Source: Saccharothrix sp. ALI-22-I (lineage in GTDB: Bacteria; Actinomycetota; Actinomycetes; Mycobacteriales; Pseudonocardiaceae). From it: DNA of 64,000 nucleotides. Below are positions 63,060 through 64,000 of the stretch, in pieces. The notes beneath the pieces were generated by a model, which saw nothing but the letters and a program-made list of their open reading frames with translations, searched no databases and was not told where the DNA came from. The position numbers were made by a program, and so were the translations under genes. Positions within the stretch are counted from its first letter, which is position 1, and each line of letters opens with the position of its first letter. The stretch spans positions 372,001 to 436,000 of the forward strand of contig NZ_MTQP01000067.1 in the NCBI RefSeq assembly GCF_001984175.1. Direction: 5' to 3'.

Positions 63060-63725
63060 TCAGACCCCGAGGCGGTAGCCCATCCCCCGCACCGTCTGGA
63101 TCCGGTCGTTGCCGATCTTGCGGCGCAACGCCCGCACGTACACGTCGACCACGTTCGAACCCGGATCGAAGTCGTAGCCCCAGACGTGCGAGAGCATCTG
63201 CTCCCTGGACAGCACCTGGCCGGGATGCCGCAGGAACAGTTCCAGCAAGGCGAACTCCCTGGCCGTCAGGTCGACGACGGCATCGGGCAGTCGGGCCCGT
63301 CGGGTGCGCAGGTCGAGTGACAGCTCGTCGTGCCGCAGCACGGTCACCTCGGGTGCCCGGTCCGCCGGCCGCAGTCGCAGCCGGACCCTGGCGAGCAGCT
63401 CCTCGAACCGGAACGGCTTGGTCATGTAGTCGTCCGCGCCGCCCTCCAGGCCGGCGACCGTGTCGTGCACCGAGTCCCGGGCGGTCAGGATGACCACCGG
63501 CGTGGCCACCTTGGCCTCGCGCAGGGCGCGCAGCACGGCGAACCCGTCCCGGCCCGGCAACCCGAGGTCCAGCACGACCAGGTCGAAGTCACCGGTCAGC
63601 GCCCAGGCCAGCGCCGTGTCGCCGTCCCCGACCACGCTGGTGGTGAACCCGTTGGCGCGCAGCCCTTTCTCCACGAACGACGCGATGCGCTGCTCGTCCT
63701 CGACGATCAGTATCCGGCCGCTCAT
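63060..63725 (-). CDS. OmpR-family response regulator
   Basis: 221 residues from ATG 63725. Receiver domain with Asp53 (LVVLDLGLPGRDG) and Lys in MTKPFRFEE. The C-terminal winged helix has LTAREFALLELFLRHPGQVLSREQMLSHVWGYDFDPGSNVVDVYVRALRRKIG, resembling CutR/TcrA-type regulators. The start overlaps the stop of the sensor kinase upstream, so they form one operon. Confidence 0.93.
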   Translation of the reverse strand: MSGRILIVEDEQRIASFVEKGLRANGFTTSVVGDGDTALAWALTGDFDLVVLDLGLPGRDGFAVLRALREAKVATPVVILTARDSVHDTVAGLEGGADDYMTKPFRFEELLARVRLRLRPADRAPEVTVLRHDELSLDLRTRRARLPDAVVDLTAREFALLELFLRHPGQVLSREQMLSHVWGYDFDPGSNVVDVYVRALRRKIGNDRIQTVRGMGYRLGV

Positions 63726-64000
63726 CCCACACCACCCTCCACAGCAGACGGTCCGGTCGGCAGTTCGATGCCCACGGTGGTGCCCTTTCCCGGTGAGGAG
63801 AGCACCTTCACCGTGCCCCGGTGCCCTTCGGCGATGGCCTTCACGATCGCCAGCCCCAGCCCGGCGCCGCCCCGGTCGGCGGGCCTGCTCGAACCCCTGG
63901 CGAACCGCTCGAAGATCCGCTCCAGGTCGGCGGGCACGATGCCGTGGCCGTCGTCGCTGATCCACAGGGACACCGCTCCGTCCCCCAACGCCGAACCGAG
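63722..64000 (-). CDS. Sensor histidine kinase, C-terminal part (5' end outside window)
   Basis: The frame is open to the window edge; about 92 residues of the HATPase domain are visible. They include the G1 box DDGHGI, F box RIFERFARG and G2 box GGAGLGLAIVKAIAEGH. It overlaps the downstream response regulator by four bases. The rest of the kinase lies beyond position 64000. Confidence 0.9.
   Translation of the reverse strand, partial: LGSALGDGAVSLWISDDGHGIVPADLERIFERFARGSSRPADRGGAGLGLAIVKAIAEGHRGTVKVLSSPGKGTTVGIELPTGPSAVEGGVG

Noticed and set aside
1-64000. Secondary-metabolite gene cluster
   Set aside because: A P450, methyltransferases, SgcJ-like protein, LAL regulator and exporters are present but scattered, and no synthase, NRPS, PKS or terpene cyclase is seen.
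1-64000. tRNA, rRNA, insertion sequences or phage/integrative elements
   Set aside because: I looked for tRNA-like cloverleaf ends, transposase DDE or HUH motifs, integrase motifs and terminal inverted repeats and found none convincing by eye.

Overview
The window is high-GC actinobacterial DNA. Codon use, frequent GTG starts, MarR/TetR/LuxR-LAL/ECF regulators, a DUF574 methyltransferase, F420/LLM-type enzymes and a characteristic roughly 22-bp GTTGAAC/GTGTCCAAC intergenic repeat all fit a soil filamentous actinomycete, most probably Pseudonocardiaceae (Saccharothrix, Actinosynnema or Lentzea type). This is an inference, because no rRNA or other marker gene is present. I see no tRNA, rRNA, CRISPR array, insertion sequence, integrase, attachment site or origin. 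The content looks like chromosomal accessory or arm DNA.

Layout. 1-10 kb: a 5'-cut DUF885 metalloprotease-like gene, a DrrAB-type ABC drug exporter with a divergent TetR regulator, a PAS-GGDEF-EAL protein with degenerate motifs, a DUF574 methyltransferase, a cytochrome P450, a secreted alpha/beta hydrolase, and a MarR/EamA pair with three operator-like repeats. 11-20 kb: secreted plant-polymer enzymes (GH3, GH43, AA10 LPMO) carrying CebR/LacI-type operators, interleaved with an ECF sigma factor and membrane partner, an Lrp regulator, an LLM oxidoreductase and a nucleoside deaminase. 20-35 kb: a coherent oligosaccharide locus that looks built for galactomannan: ROK sugar kinase, aldo-keto reductase, LacI-like sensor protein lacking a DNA-binding domain, GH2 beta-mannosidase, divergent GH36 alpha-galactosidase, a four-gene family-5 ABC importer with a permease-ATPase fusion, and a ROK repressor. 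35-49 kb: MFS exporters with LysR and MocR regulators, ThuA protein, an SDR, a DGPF/ECF42 sigma module with a recognisable promoter, small conserved proteins and several decayed genes. 49-56 kb: a large LuxR (LAL) regulator, an unannotatable 33-residue hydrophobic peptide, a two-gene membrane unit (4-TM protein and PepSY protein) joined by a long nested hairpin, and an MFS gene with an in-frame stop near its 5' end. 55-64 kb: two two-component systems, an SgcJ/EcaC lipoprotein, a secreted PL1 pectate lyase with paired palindromic operators, glycerate kinase, and an SLC13-type carrier with a repeat-rich N-terminus.

How it works together. Extracellular LPMO, GH3, GH43 and PL1 would attack cellulose, arabinan and pectin under LacI/GntR-like control. 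The 20-35 kb block would import short oligosaccharides, trim them inside the cell to mannose and galactose, phosphorylate or reduce the products, and be switched by the ROK repressor. The most unusual signals are non-coding: three families of dispersed intergenic repeats, two hairpins placed over start signals, and an orphan ECF42-like promoter inside a read-through reading frame. At least four gene remnants (NmrA-like, Hsp20, LLM monooxygenase, cysteine synthase) share the pattern of a large internal deletion or loss of one end.
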